In this document: one piece after another, positions 22,063 to 32,836 of the stretch
Layout: each line of letters starts with the position of its first letter
Position numbering within the stretch: the first letter of the stretch is position 1
Assembly (NCBI GenBank): GCA_029747585.1
Contig: JAPEVF010000248.1
Location: forward strand, 1-59,371
Length of the DNA: 59,371 nucleotides
Reading direction: 5' to 3'
Source: Pleurotus djamor
Lineage: Eukaryota; Basidiomycota; Agaricomycetes; Agaricales; Pleurotaceae
Notes under the pieces: generated by a model
The model's input: only the letters and a program-made list of their open reading frames with translations
What the model was told of the DNA's origin: nothing
Databases searched by the model: none
Made by a program: the position numbers and the translations under genes

Positions 22063-23745
22063 TCAGAACACCAGGCCCATGGCTCGCTTCCCGTCCGGAC
22101 TGACTATGTCCTCTTCTGTCGCGATCCCGCTGAAGTTGCGCTCAGACGGACCTCCTTGGGGGAAGTCGGCTGGTCGCAAGCCTTGGAGGAAGCGTTGGGA
22201 TTGATCTTTGATGTAAGCTTCATTACGAGGCGTTTTCGGCACGGCTGGGATGAATAACACTGGAAGGGAAACATATTTGATCACCACGATACGCTTCGAG
22301 GGGAGATTCGTCGTTACCTGCAGAATCCTTGTTTCCCTTGTGTTCAACTTCTACACAATGGACCACATCGCATTGCCAGAAGACGGCGTCTCCGGGGTAT
22401 ACCTTGGGTGGGGGCGTCATGGTTTCGTCGAGCCTCAAGTGTGGGTGATTCTTAGGCGAGGGGTTCTGATAAAACCCTCCATCCATGTCCACGATCCCGG
22501 GAAACTCAGGCGTGTCAAGGTCTATAATTAGAGCCTAGGTAAGTGAACGACGAGCATACAGGGAAATGAGGTCAACTCGCCGAATACCCAGTTCTTGGGA
22601 TCCCAAATCTCCGCAGAGTCATTTGGAACGGTCGGCTTGAAGAACGGGCGAAGGATGATATAAGCATTGGCGACTTGCACATTAGGGAAGAACCGAATGG
22701 TGCCTTCGTTAGGACCAGTCTCCCTAGAGATGTGGTGACAAAGTGAGCGTGGTATGTCTCCGGCAGGTGATAGAGAGCACAAACCCCAGTGAAGTCCATC
22801 CTTGGAAGGTCCGAAAGACGGTGCACTAGGGAAAGCATGAAAAAACCTCAGGTAGGACCGGATCACAAACGAACCTGATTAGGTCGGTTGTATAACGAAG
22901 TTAAGGCATCAAGACGACCGTCAAGATCATATGGGTCATGAGAACGCCACTTCCCGGCATATATATCCCTGAAGTTCTCCCTTGTGTTGTGTTCTTCCCA
23001 GCGCTCCAATGTGGCACCATCGATATGTGGCGGAAGAGCTGTGATAGTGGTACCAGGACGTCTGATCCTGATTCTGTCGGAGTAAGTCAAAGGCGTGGAT
23101 AAATCTACTCCGTCAATGGCGGTACCGGACTTGGAATGGTAGAAGTTATTGAAGAATTTAGATATTTTGATCATGTTCGGATGGGATCTTGCTTCAATCT
23201 GGGGCTTCGTCCAGCTGACATAAAAGGCTTTAGATCTAATTGAGTTGTCTGTCGGTGTGGACTCAACTAAAGTTCATAGAACTGGGGGCTATCGGGGGGG
23301 GAACCCTGATAAGAAGAGGCAATGAGAGATACAGAACGCTTGGATTGATAAGGGGAGGTTCTCACCTTGAACGGTGGGGTTTTCCTTGATAATGTCCTCC
23401 AAAGTAGCCTTCCAGCCCTCTGCGAGGCCGCGGTCGAACAAGTTGCGAACTACGACACATCCTTTGGATTTGATTGCTTCGACTTGAGTGGAGTTGAGAA
23501 TATCAATCTCCGAGAAATCGACTTCAGGAATATACTGGAGAACGCTCAGGTAAGTTAATCATTGGTCATACTACAACGACCACTAGGAGTACCTTCGTGC
23601 CTTGAGAAATGATATCTCGAGTGATGCCAGAGAGCTCAGAGAGAACCTCAGTCCAAGACTTTGTGATGCGCTCCTCGAAAGGCGTATACTCAGCCGCGAT
23701 GGCTTTCTTGATGAGAGGGAAGCGGGGGTGACTGGCGTTCTGCAT
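22063..23745 (-). CDS. DUF1479 protein, copy 1 (Fe(II)/2OG oxygenase-like)
   Basis: Member of the DUF1479 family (YbiU-like), a clavaminate-synthase-like fold with a predicted Fe(II) site; the reaction in fungi is not established. The start MQNASHPRFPLIKKAI was chosen because it matches the family N-terminus. Exons give VEAIKSKGCVVVRNLFDRG, LTYSDRIRIRRPG, the proposed metal motif PPHIDGATLERWEEH, YNRPNQ, RTFQGWTSLG, GPNEGTIRFFPN, ANAYIILRPFFKP, and the distal His in FWQCDVVHCVEVEH. The C-terminus is FLQGLRPADFPQGGPSE to GKRAMGLVF. Removing introns with normal GT-AG ends keeps it fully open, so it appears intact. It lies head-to-tail with a second copy 307 bp upstream. Confidence 0.87.
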
Positions 23746-24052
23746 CGGTGACGTGCGTGAAAGGTTGAATCAGAGCGACTCTGACGTTTGAAGTTCACTA
23801 CGCATTAGAATTTATACGTTTTCTGGATGCCTGGACTGGAGTTATCAGCTCAGTTAGTCTGAGGGAAACTGTGGAGGGAAGACTGGAGAGCCGATGTTTT
23901 TCCGGAACTAGACGCTGAATTACTTCCAACTTGGCCCAAATTCCCGATGTTTATCCGAGCAAGCCAAATCGTTTCATACGCTCAGTTAATAATTCCACAG
24001 AAAGCGTTGTGAGCGTACATGATTCCATAGTTTATCCGCAGTAGAATCCTAT
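23746..24052. promoter_or_regulatory. Spacer between the DUF1479 copies
   Basis: These 307 bp run from the stop of copy 2 to the start of copy 1 and must hold the promoter of copy 1. An open frame covers part of it, but the family match begins only at 23745. No TATA box was recognised. Confidence 0.35.
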
Positions 24053-25729
24053 TCACACCACTTCAACAGGAATACCCATCGCTCTTTTCCCTAATGCACC
24101 AATAATATCTCCTGGCTTTCCTACACCAATATGGTTGATCTCGTCTTGGCCTTTGGGAAAGTCAGCTGGTCGCTTTCCCTCGAGGAATGCCGTGAACTGC
24201 TTTCTAACGTACTCCTCATTGTGGGGTGTGGATGGCACAGCCGGGATGTACATGACTAAACAGGAGTTAGCAGACTTCATTCAGGACCTTGAACTGGGGG
24301 AACTCACCCGCAGAATCATGTGAGCCTGTATGCTCCCTTTCCACGGAATGGACCACGTCGCAGTGCCAGTATACGGTATCTCCAGGCCGAACAGCGGGCA
24401 TAGAAATCATAGTGTCATCGAGATTCAGGTGAGGGTGGAGTTGCATCGTCGGCTGAGGGCCACCAAAGCCACCGTCGCGAGGATAAACACCTGGAAACTT
24501 AGGCGACGATATGTCTACATTGGAGCTCAGCATAAAATCAAGCACATTAGATGGGTTGAAATGAGATACCGAATTCCCAGTTTTCTGGCTCCAGAAAACC
24601 TGCTGAATCTGGAGGCAGTTTAGGTCGGAAGAAGGGCCGCAAAATGATATAGGCATTCGACATGAGTACGTCCGGAAAAACTTTCAGAGTTCCTTGCTTT
24701 GGTCCGGTTGCACTTGCGCAGTGTCAGCCGAGGGCCCTTAAAAAAGGAACCACGAATACCTCAAAGCGAGCCACCCCTGAAAAGTTCTGAACACGGTGGA
24801 TTGATTTGGTCGTTTGTACAAAGATGATCTCGCAGCGAGCCGGCCTTCTAGATCATATGGGTCATGAGCACGCCAGTTTCCGGAGAGAATCTCGCTAAAG
24901 CAACTGCGGAACTTTTCATCTTCCCATCGTTCAATGGAGCCACCTAATGTAGAAGGATAAGCCATGGCATGTCAGAGAAAAATCACCTCGACTTACCATC
25001 GATATGAGGAGGGTGAAATCCCCAATCATTTCCAGGGTGTCGGATACGGAAGCGATCAGCGTAAGTTAGAGGAACAGAAAGGTCGACGCCTTCAATGGGG
25101 TCCCCAGATTTAGTGTGGTAGAGGTTGTTGAGCCAAGCCTGCGTCGCCAGCATATTAGGATGGGCTCTAGCCAACACCTGAGATCTAGTCCAACTGGTGT
25201 CCTTTCAGACATTGTCTGCTTCACGAAGAAATGTGACCAATCACGTACAACAATTGGAAGAACTGCTTGTTATCAGCAGGTATGCCTAGCTAGCAAGTAA
25301 ATAACGGACATCGTCACATGGACAGAGGACTGGTACCTTCCACATCGTTCTGCTTTACGAAGTCCTCCAAAGCTTGCCTCCAACCAACAACTTCGTCATC
25401 GTCAACGACGTCCCGAATGACAACGCAGCCCTTCCGTTTGATGGTGGCCACTTGTTCCTGATCCAAGTTTTTGATATCAGCGAAGTTCACTTGTGGGATT
25501 CCCTGTGAACAAGCAACGCTTAACGCGAACGGTTTCATAGTCAGTCATGATGAAAATATCAAACATTCGATCCCTCTTGCACTATCTTGCGCGTGGTATC
25601 GTTGAGCGCTGTGAGTACTTCCTGCCAAGCCTTGGTGATACGCGGCTCGAAATCTGGGTAGGAAGCAGCGATCTCCTTCTTGAGCTCAGTAAAGCGAGGG
25701 GGGAAGCTGACATCGGACGCGGAATCCAT
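24053..25729 (-). CDS. DUF1479 protein, copy 2 (Fe(II)/2OG oxygenase-like)
   Basis: Second DUF1479 gene, same orientation and same domain order as copy 1 but clearly diverged. The start MDSASDVSFPPRFTELKKEI was chosen for its family-like N-terminus and runs into IPQVNFADIKNLDQEQVATI and KRKGCVVIRDVVDDDE. It continues with AWLNNLYHTKSGDPIEGVDL, LTYADRFRIRHPGNDWG, the metal motif FHPPHIDG, SLYKRPNQSTVFRTFQGWLA, and YWHCDVVHSVEREHTG. The C-terminus is VMYIPAVPSTPHNEEYV to GKRAMGIPVEVV. Both presumed iron-binding motifs are intact. Compared with copy 1 it is closer to the consensus I know for the family (GNDWGFHPPHIDG, CDVVHSVE), which suggests copy 1 is the more derived one. Confidence 0.88.
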
Positions 25730-26051
25730 GGGCTATCACTCTGTGAGGGCTAGGGCGAGGAAAGAAGTAATGAGAAGACGCACTTGGGCTCATCTTGCGG
25801 CCGAGAACCATGGGAAGACACGTGCATGAATGTGTGCTATTTTTTGGCGATATTACTCNTACACTGGCATGGGGGTTGTGGGCAAGGAGATGTNGGGGTA
25901 AATTTACCCNGAGGATAGTCCGAATGAGTGTGATTGGTAAGGAAAAAAGATTAGAGACAGATATCCAAAGCTTGAATAGTAAGATACGTCTATACGATAG
26001 CGAGTGAAAGTGTAGCTAGAGGGAAACGAGATAGACATAACAAAGCTATCG
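25730..26051. other. Intergenic region
   Basis: About 320 bp between the DUF1479 start and the beta-tubulin stop, with Ns near 25859, 25894 and 25910. No gene was seen; it should contain the tubulin 3' end and the DUF1479 copy-2 promoter. Confidence 0.4.
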
Positions 26052-28690
26052 TTACTCAGCTTCCTCTTCCCCAGCATACTGGGCATCTTCGTCTTCATCG
26101 ACAGTGGCCTCTTGATACTAAAGGGGATAAGAACATGTTTAGAGCATGGGCAACGGGAAATACTCACTTGCTGGTATTCAGCGCTGCGAATAAAGAGTGA
26201 GTCTGGGTATATGACATTTGGCGAGCAGACTTACATCAAATCTTGAACGTTGCTCTCAGCCTCGGTGAACTCCATAGTATCCATACCTTCTCCAGTGTAC
26301 CTATTCTCACCAAGCTTAGACAACCAGACAACATCAAAGAGTTGAAGGAAACAAACCAGTGGAGGAAGGCACCCCGCTTGAACATCGCTGAAAACCCTTC
26401 TTGAGTACGCTTGAAGAGTTCTTGGATGGCCGTCGTGTTCATCAATGCGGTAGCGGCCTGAGACAATGGTCAGTCATCTACGACGCGATGAAAATAAAGT
26501 TTAAATCTTACCTGGGTTTGGCCCACAGGAGGTACGGAGCATAAGGATGATGAAACATTGTCGGGGATCCACCTATGAATATAATGTAAACGGACCCGGA
26601 AACAAGCAACGCAGAGTCACTTACTCGACGAACTGGGCCGAGTTCTTGGTTTGTAGATCACGTATGGCCACCTGGGAGATAGGTCAGTTTGAGGACTCCT
26701 TAAACACTGGTACAACGGAGGCGCACATCCACCTATTTATAATGTGGTTAGTATCAGTGCATCGACAAACAAACTGAACCAAGTTCACTGACATCACGAG
26801 AAGAAATCTTTCCCCGGAAGATGGTCGCAGCGGTAAGGAAACGCCCGAAGCGGGGATCACAAGCAACCAGAAGGTTACGTCGGTCAAAGAGTCTGTCAAC
26901 ATAGTGAGCCAACAACAACGCAACCAGAGAGGAAGATAACACGGACTGCTGGACTAATTCAGGAATTGCTTGCTTCTGGAACTGTCGTGCTTTAGGATCA
27001 TAGAGAGGGGCGTAGCTTGGTCCAAGGAAATGAAGCTAAAACAGCCAAAATGAAGTCTGTTGAAGATGAAAATAGCTTGGAAATTGAGTTTACGGGGGAC
27101 TGACGCGCGGGAAGGGGACGAGGTTCATTCCAAGTTTGCGAAGATCTCTGAAATGGGAGCGAGATGTCAAGACAATAGAGAACAAAGGATGGGATAGTGC
27201 GTACCCATTGAGCTGACCGGGGAATCGTAGACTTGTGCTGACACCACACATCACACGTGCAATTAACTAGACATGCAAATGGTGAAAATCCACAGAAGTC
27301 GACGATGAGGATAAACATACGCCGTTGAGGTCGTTGAAAGTAGGCGCCTTGACTTTCAGGGTCCGGGTGGCGATGTCATACCTGGAACGCATCATTCAGA
27401 TCAAGCTGAAGCACCTAAGAGAAGTGAAACGTACAGCGCTTCGTTGTCAATGCAGACCGTAAGATCGCCACTGTCAATGAGTTGATGGAGAGATAGAAGG
27501 GCGTTGTAGGGCTGTCATGAGGTCGTGAGCAAGGCGTAAGGAGTGATGTGTATCGTGGCATACTTCAACAACGGTTTCGGAGACCTATTGATACAGATGA
27601 GTGGCCGCTCAGAATACTAGGTATGTTCCGACTTACTTTGGGAGATGGAAGGATGGAAAATGAGGCGACCATCCGATCGGGATATTCCTAGTGAGTGTGT
27701 CAGCACAAACAAGCGGCACGAACTGAGGAAAGCCGGGGGAAGATACCTCGCGTAGCTTGGAGAGGAGAAGGGAACCCAGGCCAGCACCTGTCCCTCCACC
27801 CAAGGAATGTACGACTTGAAATCCTTGAAGGGCATCCGTGTTCTCAGCTTGCTGCCTGATGATATCCTAGGATTGCAACAATTGTTAACCAAGGAAAACT
27901 GTTTGAAAGAGGATATCAACGTACAACAATTGGCTCGACCAGCTCAGCGCCTGAAGCAAGGGCATTCAGTGCATGTCACGCGTCCCAGAATATATGAACT
28001 ACCTTCTGTGTAGACTGCAAGACGTCTGAGCCATCAAGAACAAACGCGAAAAACACACGTATATAGACTTACAGCCTTTCGCCCAGTTGTTTCCAGCACC
28101 AGCGTCACCAGTCACGAACGTGCCCGGGCGGAAGAGACCACCGAGGGACCCACTCCGGATCTAAGAACGCGTCAAACGACTTGGTCGCATGCTGTCGTGT
28201 GGAAACACACCTTATTACATACACCAGCCTCGAGGTCAACCTGCACGCTTCGTGGTACGTATCTCGTGTGTCCGTCGGGGTTGACCTCGGTGAAGTATAC
28301 GCCAGCCTTGCATCAAGAGAAAAAAATCAGTCCGACGTCCTCGGGAGAAGAGAGGGAGTATCTGCGCACCCTTTCAATCTGCTGAGGATCAGAGCCGATG
28401 TATGACTAGCTCAAACACGGCGCGTCAATCCTTCGAAAAAAGCTTATTTTTCACAACACAGTACTCACGCCGGACTTATCAATACCGTGCTCAGCAAGGA
28501 GCATCTCCCAAAAGCACTCTCCTACTTGGTTTCCGGCCTAGCAACGGACAACCGGGTGAACTGATCGCCTATATTTAAGAAACCAAGAGGTTTACCTGGC
28601 CAGCCTGGACATCTAATATCAGCACCGGAAAGTAACGGAGGAAACAAGGGTAGTTACCTGGACATTGATGATCTCTCGCGATATGGGCAT
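26052..28690 (-). CDS. Divergent beta-tubulin
   Basis: Beta-tubulin, the GTP-hydrolysing half of the microtubule dimer. The gene is split into about 14 exons, including a 33-nt first exon and a 9-nt second exon. The family signature [88 protein letters not shown] and the tail [20 protein letters not shown] are all present, so the protein is probably functional. It is far from the usual fungal housekeeping beta-tubulin: it begins [11 protein letters not shown] instead of MREI, and at the benzimidazole-binding positions 198 and 200 it has Leu and Val (GDLTVC) where the standard chain has DETFC or DETYC. It is likely a second, specialised or fast-evolving paralogue. Confidence 0.93.
28596..28604 (-). 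other. 9-nt microexon in the beta-tubulin gene
   Basis: The nine bases GCTGGCCAG on the minus strand are flanked by AG and GT and encode Ala-Gly-Gln in phase 0. They complete NVQ-AGQ-AGNQVG, the conserved nucleotide-binding segment (usually QxGQCGNQ) between exon 1 (28658-28690) and exon 3. Skipping them would delete AGQ. Confidence 0.8.
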
Positions 28691-29048
28691 GATGGAAAAA
28701 AGAAGGGAGTGGCAGAGGAACACAAAAAAGTCCAACGAGGAAAGCCGTTCGACTTTTTATATAACATGAAATGTCTTATTCGTGGGAACCGACTGTCGCG
28801 CTAAGCGACTTCTGACTTATCCATCATGCTAAGTCATTGCTTTCAGATGAAACATAAAATAATCATTGATTTCTAACTGGTAAATGTACACCGTTTATTT
28901 CTTCGACACTCCAGGTCCAACCTCCAGTAAGTACACACTTTTAGAAGAGATTGGCTCAAGGCTTAGTTCGCCAATTTCACAATCTCACGACGGATCGCTA
29001 CGTTGGAAAGATGATGTCAGGGAAAAGGAGAAGTCATCAGAGGGGATT
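28691..29048. promoter_or_regulatory. Beta-tubulin promoter and transketolase 3' region
   Basis: These 358 bp separate two minus-strand genes. Immediately upstream of the tubulin ATG, on the minus strand, is a pyrimidine-rich leader (TTCCTCTGCCACTCCCTTCT) preceded by TATAAAAAG at about 28754-28762, a good TATA-box candidate about 65 bp before the start. Confidence 0.55.
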
Positions 29049-31586
29049 TCACATACATTCGGGATCAAGACCTTGATGCGGGATTTGCTCCCAAAGACCT
29101 GAGTCATCGGTCAAAACGCGGATAGGATGACGTTCCGATAATTACATACCTCCTCCGCCTTCCTTGGTGGTTCCCATGTACTTGTACTTGGGCGTCAACT
29201 GACGCTCGAGGAGCCAGGTACCGTACTTGGATCCGAGCTACATATGAGGAATGCTGAGTAAAAGGATAGAAAAGAAACAGAAGTGTGTGCTTACGCCGGT
29301 CTTCTGGTTGAATGACTCAACGACGAGAACAAACGGAGAACTTCCGACCTTGCGGGTAATCTGGAGTACAAGGAGCCGTTAAACGGATTTCACGAAGACA
29401 GGTACGTCCTGACTCACCTCCTCGTCGATAATATTCAGGGTTGGCTTGTTGATCAATCCAACATCCAAACCCTGTTTCCTACACCTCAAAACAGCATCGT
29501 AGCTCCTGTACAACATCTCGCCGAACGAAACGACATATCCAGCAGTTCCCTCCAAGATGACTTCATCTTTTCCAGGGACAAACTTATAGTCACCTTCGAA
29601 GAAACGGGTGCCGTCTTCTTTGAGGATCCAAGGGACCTTGGAACGGGTAGAGAAGACGAAGCGAACACCCTTCTCAAAGAAGACACGGTCAATGACGGCA
29701 ATCATTTGAGCAGCGTCGGCAGGGAAGTACAACCATGACTGGACGTCAGGAAGACCATTGTCAGCGAAGAAGGAGTTGATACCGAAATGGCAGCTGGGAT
29801 GGGGGAGAGAGAAACGTGAGTCCATATACATATTGAGGATAAATGTGGTTTAACATACGTGTTGTCCGCCATCTAGGTAAGGAAACGTGTGAGCACAACA
29901 CAGAGGAAGAAGAGTCGATGATCGACACCGACCTCATCAACACCAGAATGCGAGAAATGTGAGAGGACGTTGCAGTTGTTCAGCCTCGCCATTGTGACCT
30001 CAGAGATGACCATCTCCAAGAAAGCAGAGAAGGTTGAGAATACACCGAATTTGTCAGAGTCGAAACCGAAACCAGCAGCAGCAGAGTAGTTCCCGCGTTC
30101 CATGATACCGGAAGGAATGAAGACCTCGGGATGCTTCTGGTGAATTACTTTCAAACCAGTTGATCCTAAAATCGCAGGTGGGACAAGCGTGAATGAGTGG
30201 ATGTCGTCGTACGTTTCAGCAATTGCTTACCCTCAAGATCAGAGTCAATAACCATAACCTTCTTAGCGGCCTCCTCCTTTCCAATCTTGTCCAATACCAA
30301 GTTCACTGCCTCACCGAACACCACACGGTTGGCGCCAACTTCCTTGGAAGAGCCTTCATAGATGAAAGGAGATGGGGTCGCCTTGATATTCAAGAGAATG
30401 TCAGAGATGACCTTCTCGTCGTAACCACGGGAAGTGAGGTACTTGATGGCGGATTTGACGGGAATAACGTCGTGTCCGTGGGAGCTACCCTCGATGTCTG
30501 GGATTCCGGGAGCCATGAGGCGTTTCGAGACAACTATGAATCGCAGCCACGATTAGCCAATCGATGACAAGTGAATAAGTCAAGGAAGCTTACCAGCGGC
30601 GGGACCTTCGTAAGCTAGGATCTCTGTGACAGCACTCCAAAGAGAATCCAAGTCCTCTCCTTGAACGGTAACAACTTTCAGGCCGTGGCCTTCGAGAGTC
30701 TTGGAAACATCATATCCCTTGAGATACTCCGAAGGATGTCCAGCAATGGTGACATCATTGTCGTCGATCAACAACTTGACATTAAGGCCTTGAGCAACTG
30801 CCAAGCGGGCAGCCTCAGCGTCATTGCCTTCCTGCTGAGAACCGTCGGACCCCAAGCAGAAGACGGTCTTATCTTTGTGGGCGAGAGCCACTCCATTGAC
30901 CATAGGCCTGAGAAGGGTTTCCGAGATAAGGATCAGTACGTGGGTCGAGGAGGGGTTTGAGTGGCGAGGGTAACGTACCACATGTGACCGAGACGACCGG
31001 AGGAGAACTTGACGCCTGGCGTAAGGCCGAGTTCAGGGTGTCCGGGGAGCTTGGAGTTGGCTTCACGATAGCGGAGGAGATGCTCTGCTGGGAGAGCTCC
31101 CTCAAGGGCGGAGAGGATGTACTGAGTTGCAACACGATGTCCTAGAGAACAACATAAACCGCCGTGCAAAGTCCGAAACGATGGGTCGCACCGGCTTCAT
31201 CGAATACGACCGGATAGAATTTCTCGGAGAAGTTGAAGAGACCAAGCAAGATGCAGACTTCTGGGACGGTGTCAAACGCACCACCTGGAGAGGTCAAAGT
31301 CCATTAGTTCCTCGCAACTGAACAAGGAATGCTGCTGCTCACCAGTATGTCCACTTACACCCCTAGCGGCCCCTGTGGATGTGAACAGAACAATCGCGTC
31401 CCTCAGCAGCTGGATGTTGGCCTTCAAGTCTTCCTTTTGCTCGGCTGTCAACGTCGGGGCTGACGGATCGAGACTCAACCTTCGGTAACATCAGTACTCC
31501 TGAACAACTTAACAAGGAGGGAAAACCACAACGTGCCGCTTGAATTTGCCGAGGTCAATAGGGAAAGGGCTCTGGACGCCAGACAT
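29049..31586 (-). CDS. Transketolase-family protein
   Basis: Thiamine-diphosphate enzyme of the transketolase family, transferring two-carbon ketol units in the pentose phosphate pathway or a related reaction such as dihydroxyacetone synthesis. The start MSGVQSPFPIDLGKFK at 31586 follows a TATA-like element. In order: GAARGVSGHTGGAFDTVPEV, HRVATQYILSALEGALPAEH, LTPGVKFSSGRLGHMW, the ThDP motif LGSDGSQQEGNDAEAARLAV with KLLIDDNDVTIAGHPSEYL, SSHGHDVIPVKSAIKYL, then the pyrimidine domain ERGNYSAAAGFGFDS and SHSGVDEMADNTCHFG, and the C-terminal domain GTAGYVVSFGEMLYRS. The protein ends EQIPHQGLDPECM after an intron at 29101-29149. It appears complete. It differs from classical fungal transketolase in the ThDP motif and belongs to a subfamily common in fungi; exact substrates are uncertain. 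Confidence 0.9.
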
Positions 31587-31690
31587 CTTGTTATGAGTCT
31601 GCGATGTGATGAAAGGAGAGGTAGAGAGGTGGGAGGTTGATAGAGCGGGGAGTTGAGAGTTGGGTATTATTATAAAAGGTTCGGATTTTT
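31587..31690 (-). promoter_or_regulatory. Transketolase core promoter
   Basis: On the minus strand a TTTTATAATAATA element (31665-31677) lies about 80-90 bp upstream of the ATG and is followed by a C/T-rich tract of about 50 bp (CTCTCAACTCCCCGCTC and onward), the usual look of a strongly expressed fungal promoter with a pyrimidine-rich start region. Confidence 0.55.
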
Positions 31691-32836
31691 ATCTGATCGC
31701 GGTCCGGAGTTTGCAATTATGATTTCCACACTGATAGGGCTTGAGTAGTATTTCCTGAAGTGACCAAGAAACCTCACACATCCCGCCCATTACCGGGAAG
31801 GTGACTTCAGGATATAGAAATAAAGTTACACATAGGGAGTACTGACCCCCAGAAGGGACTTGCCAACGAAACTACCGATAGGTCACCAGGCGAACGTGCA
31901 TTCCAAGTGGGCCTGTGACGTACCTACGGACTTGAGTGTTCGGAGGTAACCGCTTCACCACGATGAGGTCGACGCGGACAGTCGTATGAACATTGGGGCG
32001 TCAGGTCAAAGGAGTAGAATGCTGAGATATAGGATGTATTACTTCATGAACATAGGTGAAGAATATCTATGCACGAAAAGCTAAGTTTACCAAGGTAAGA
32101 AGTTCAGCGCTGAGCGCTGAGCTCTCGTTACATACCACCTGTTGAACCTTCGCAACATCTATCACAGTTGGCTATCTTCGTGGGTTCATGACCTAGCAGG
32201 AACTAGCAAGAGGGTTAGCATGATGACACAAACTCGGAGTTGAGCGATAGAAGATAAAATCAGGGAACCGAGATACGACATTTATGTGGAAAACCACATT
32301 TCAGCCGGCACTTCCTAATTACTTCGGATAGAATCATCATGGAAAAAAGTGGAAAAAGGGGAGACAGGTGATGCTAAGCTTACCTTTCTGTACATGTCTC
32401 GAGGATCTTTTCATGATGACCTTGGAAGGTAGTTCACGCCAGGACGTCGTAAACTACCGCGATTCTCGCAAATATGAGGGGGACCTGGCGTAGGCTCGTG
32501 TACGTTTCAATGTACTTCATACCTCGCTTCGCCCGCCCGTTTTCAACAAAACGAGAAGCCAAAGCAGTTCGATTGGCTAGCCATCATAGTTAAGAAGGTT
32601 TCTTGAGGAGGGATTTCCAATGAAAAGACCTGAGTTGGGTAGACATGGAAAAAAATTGTGGGCGGTGGAGGAGGAGAAAAAANTTAGATTCAAGCTCCGC
32701 TGAAAACTGCTAAGTCAGACACGATAACCACGTAGCTAGCCCTTATCCTTCAAAAAACAATTCCGAAATAAAGTAAGACTTATCCTACCCATCCTCGTCG
32801 TACCGTCATGCTTATTATCAGCGAAGGGGGAAGTTT
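31691..32836. other. Intergenic region between divergent genes
   Basis: About 1.15 kb with no ORF of note and one N at 32683. It contains a short CAGCGCTGAGCGCTGAGCTC repeat at about 32104-32123. It separates the transketolase promoter from the start of the DUF6729 gene and presumably holds distal control sequence. Confidence 0.4.

Noticed and set aside
22730..22870. Possible pseudogenisation of DUF1479 copy 1
   Set aside because: Open frames here do not match the family when read unspliced, but two GT-AG introns restore RTFQGW and GPNEGTIRFFPN, so the gene is intact.
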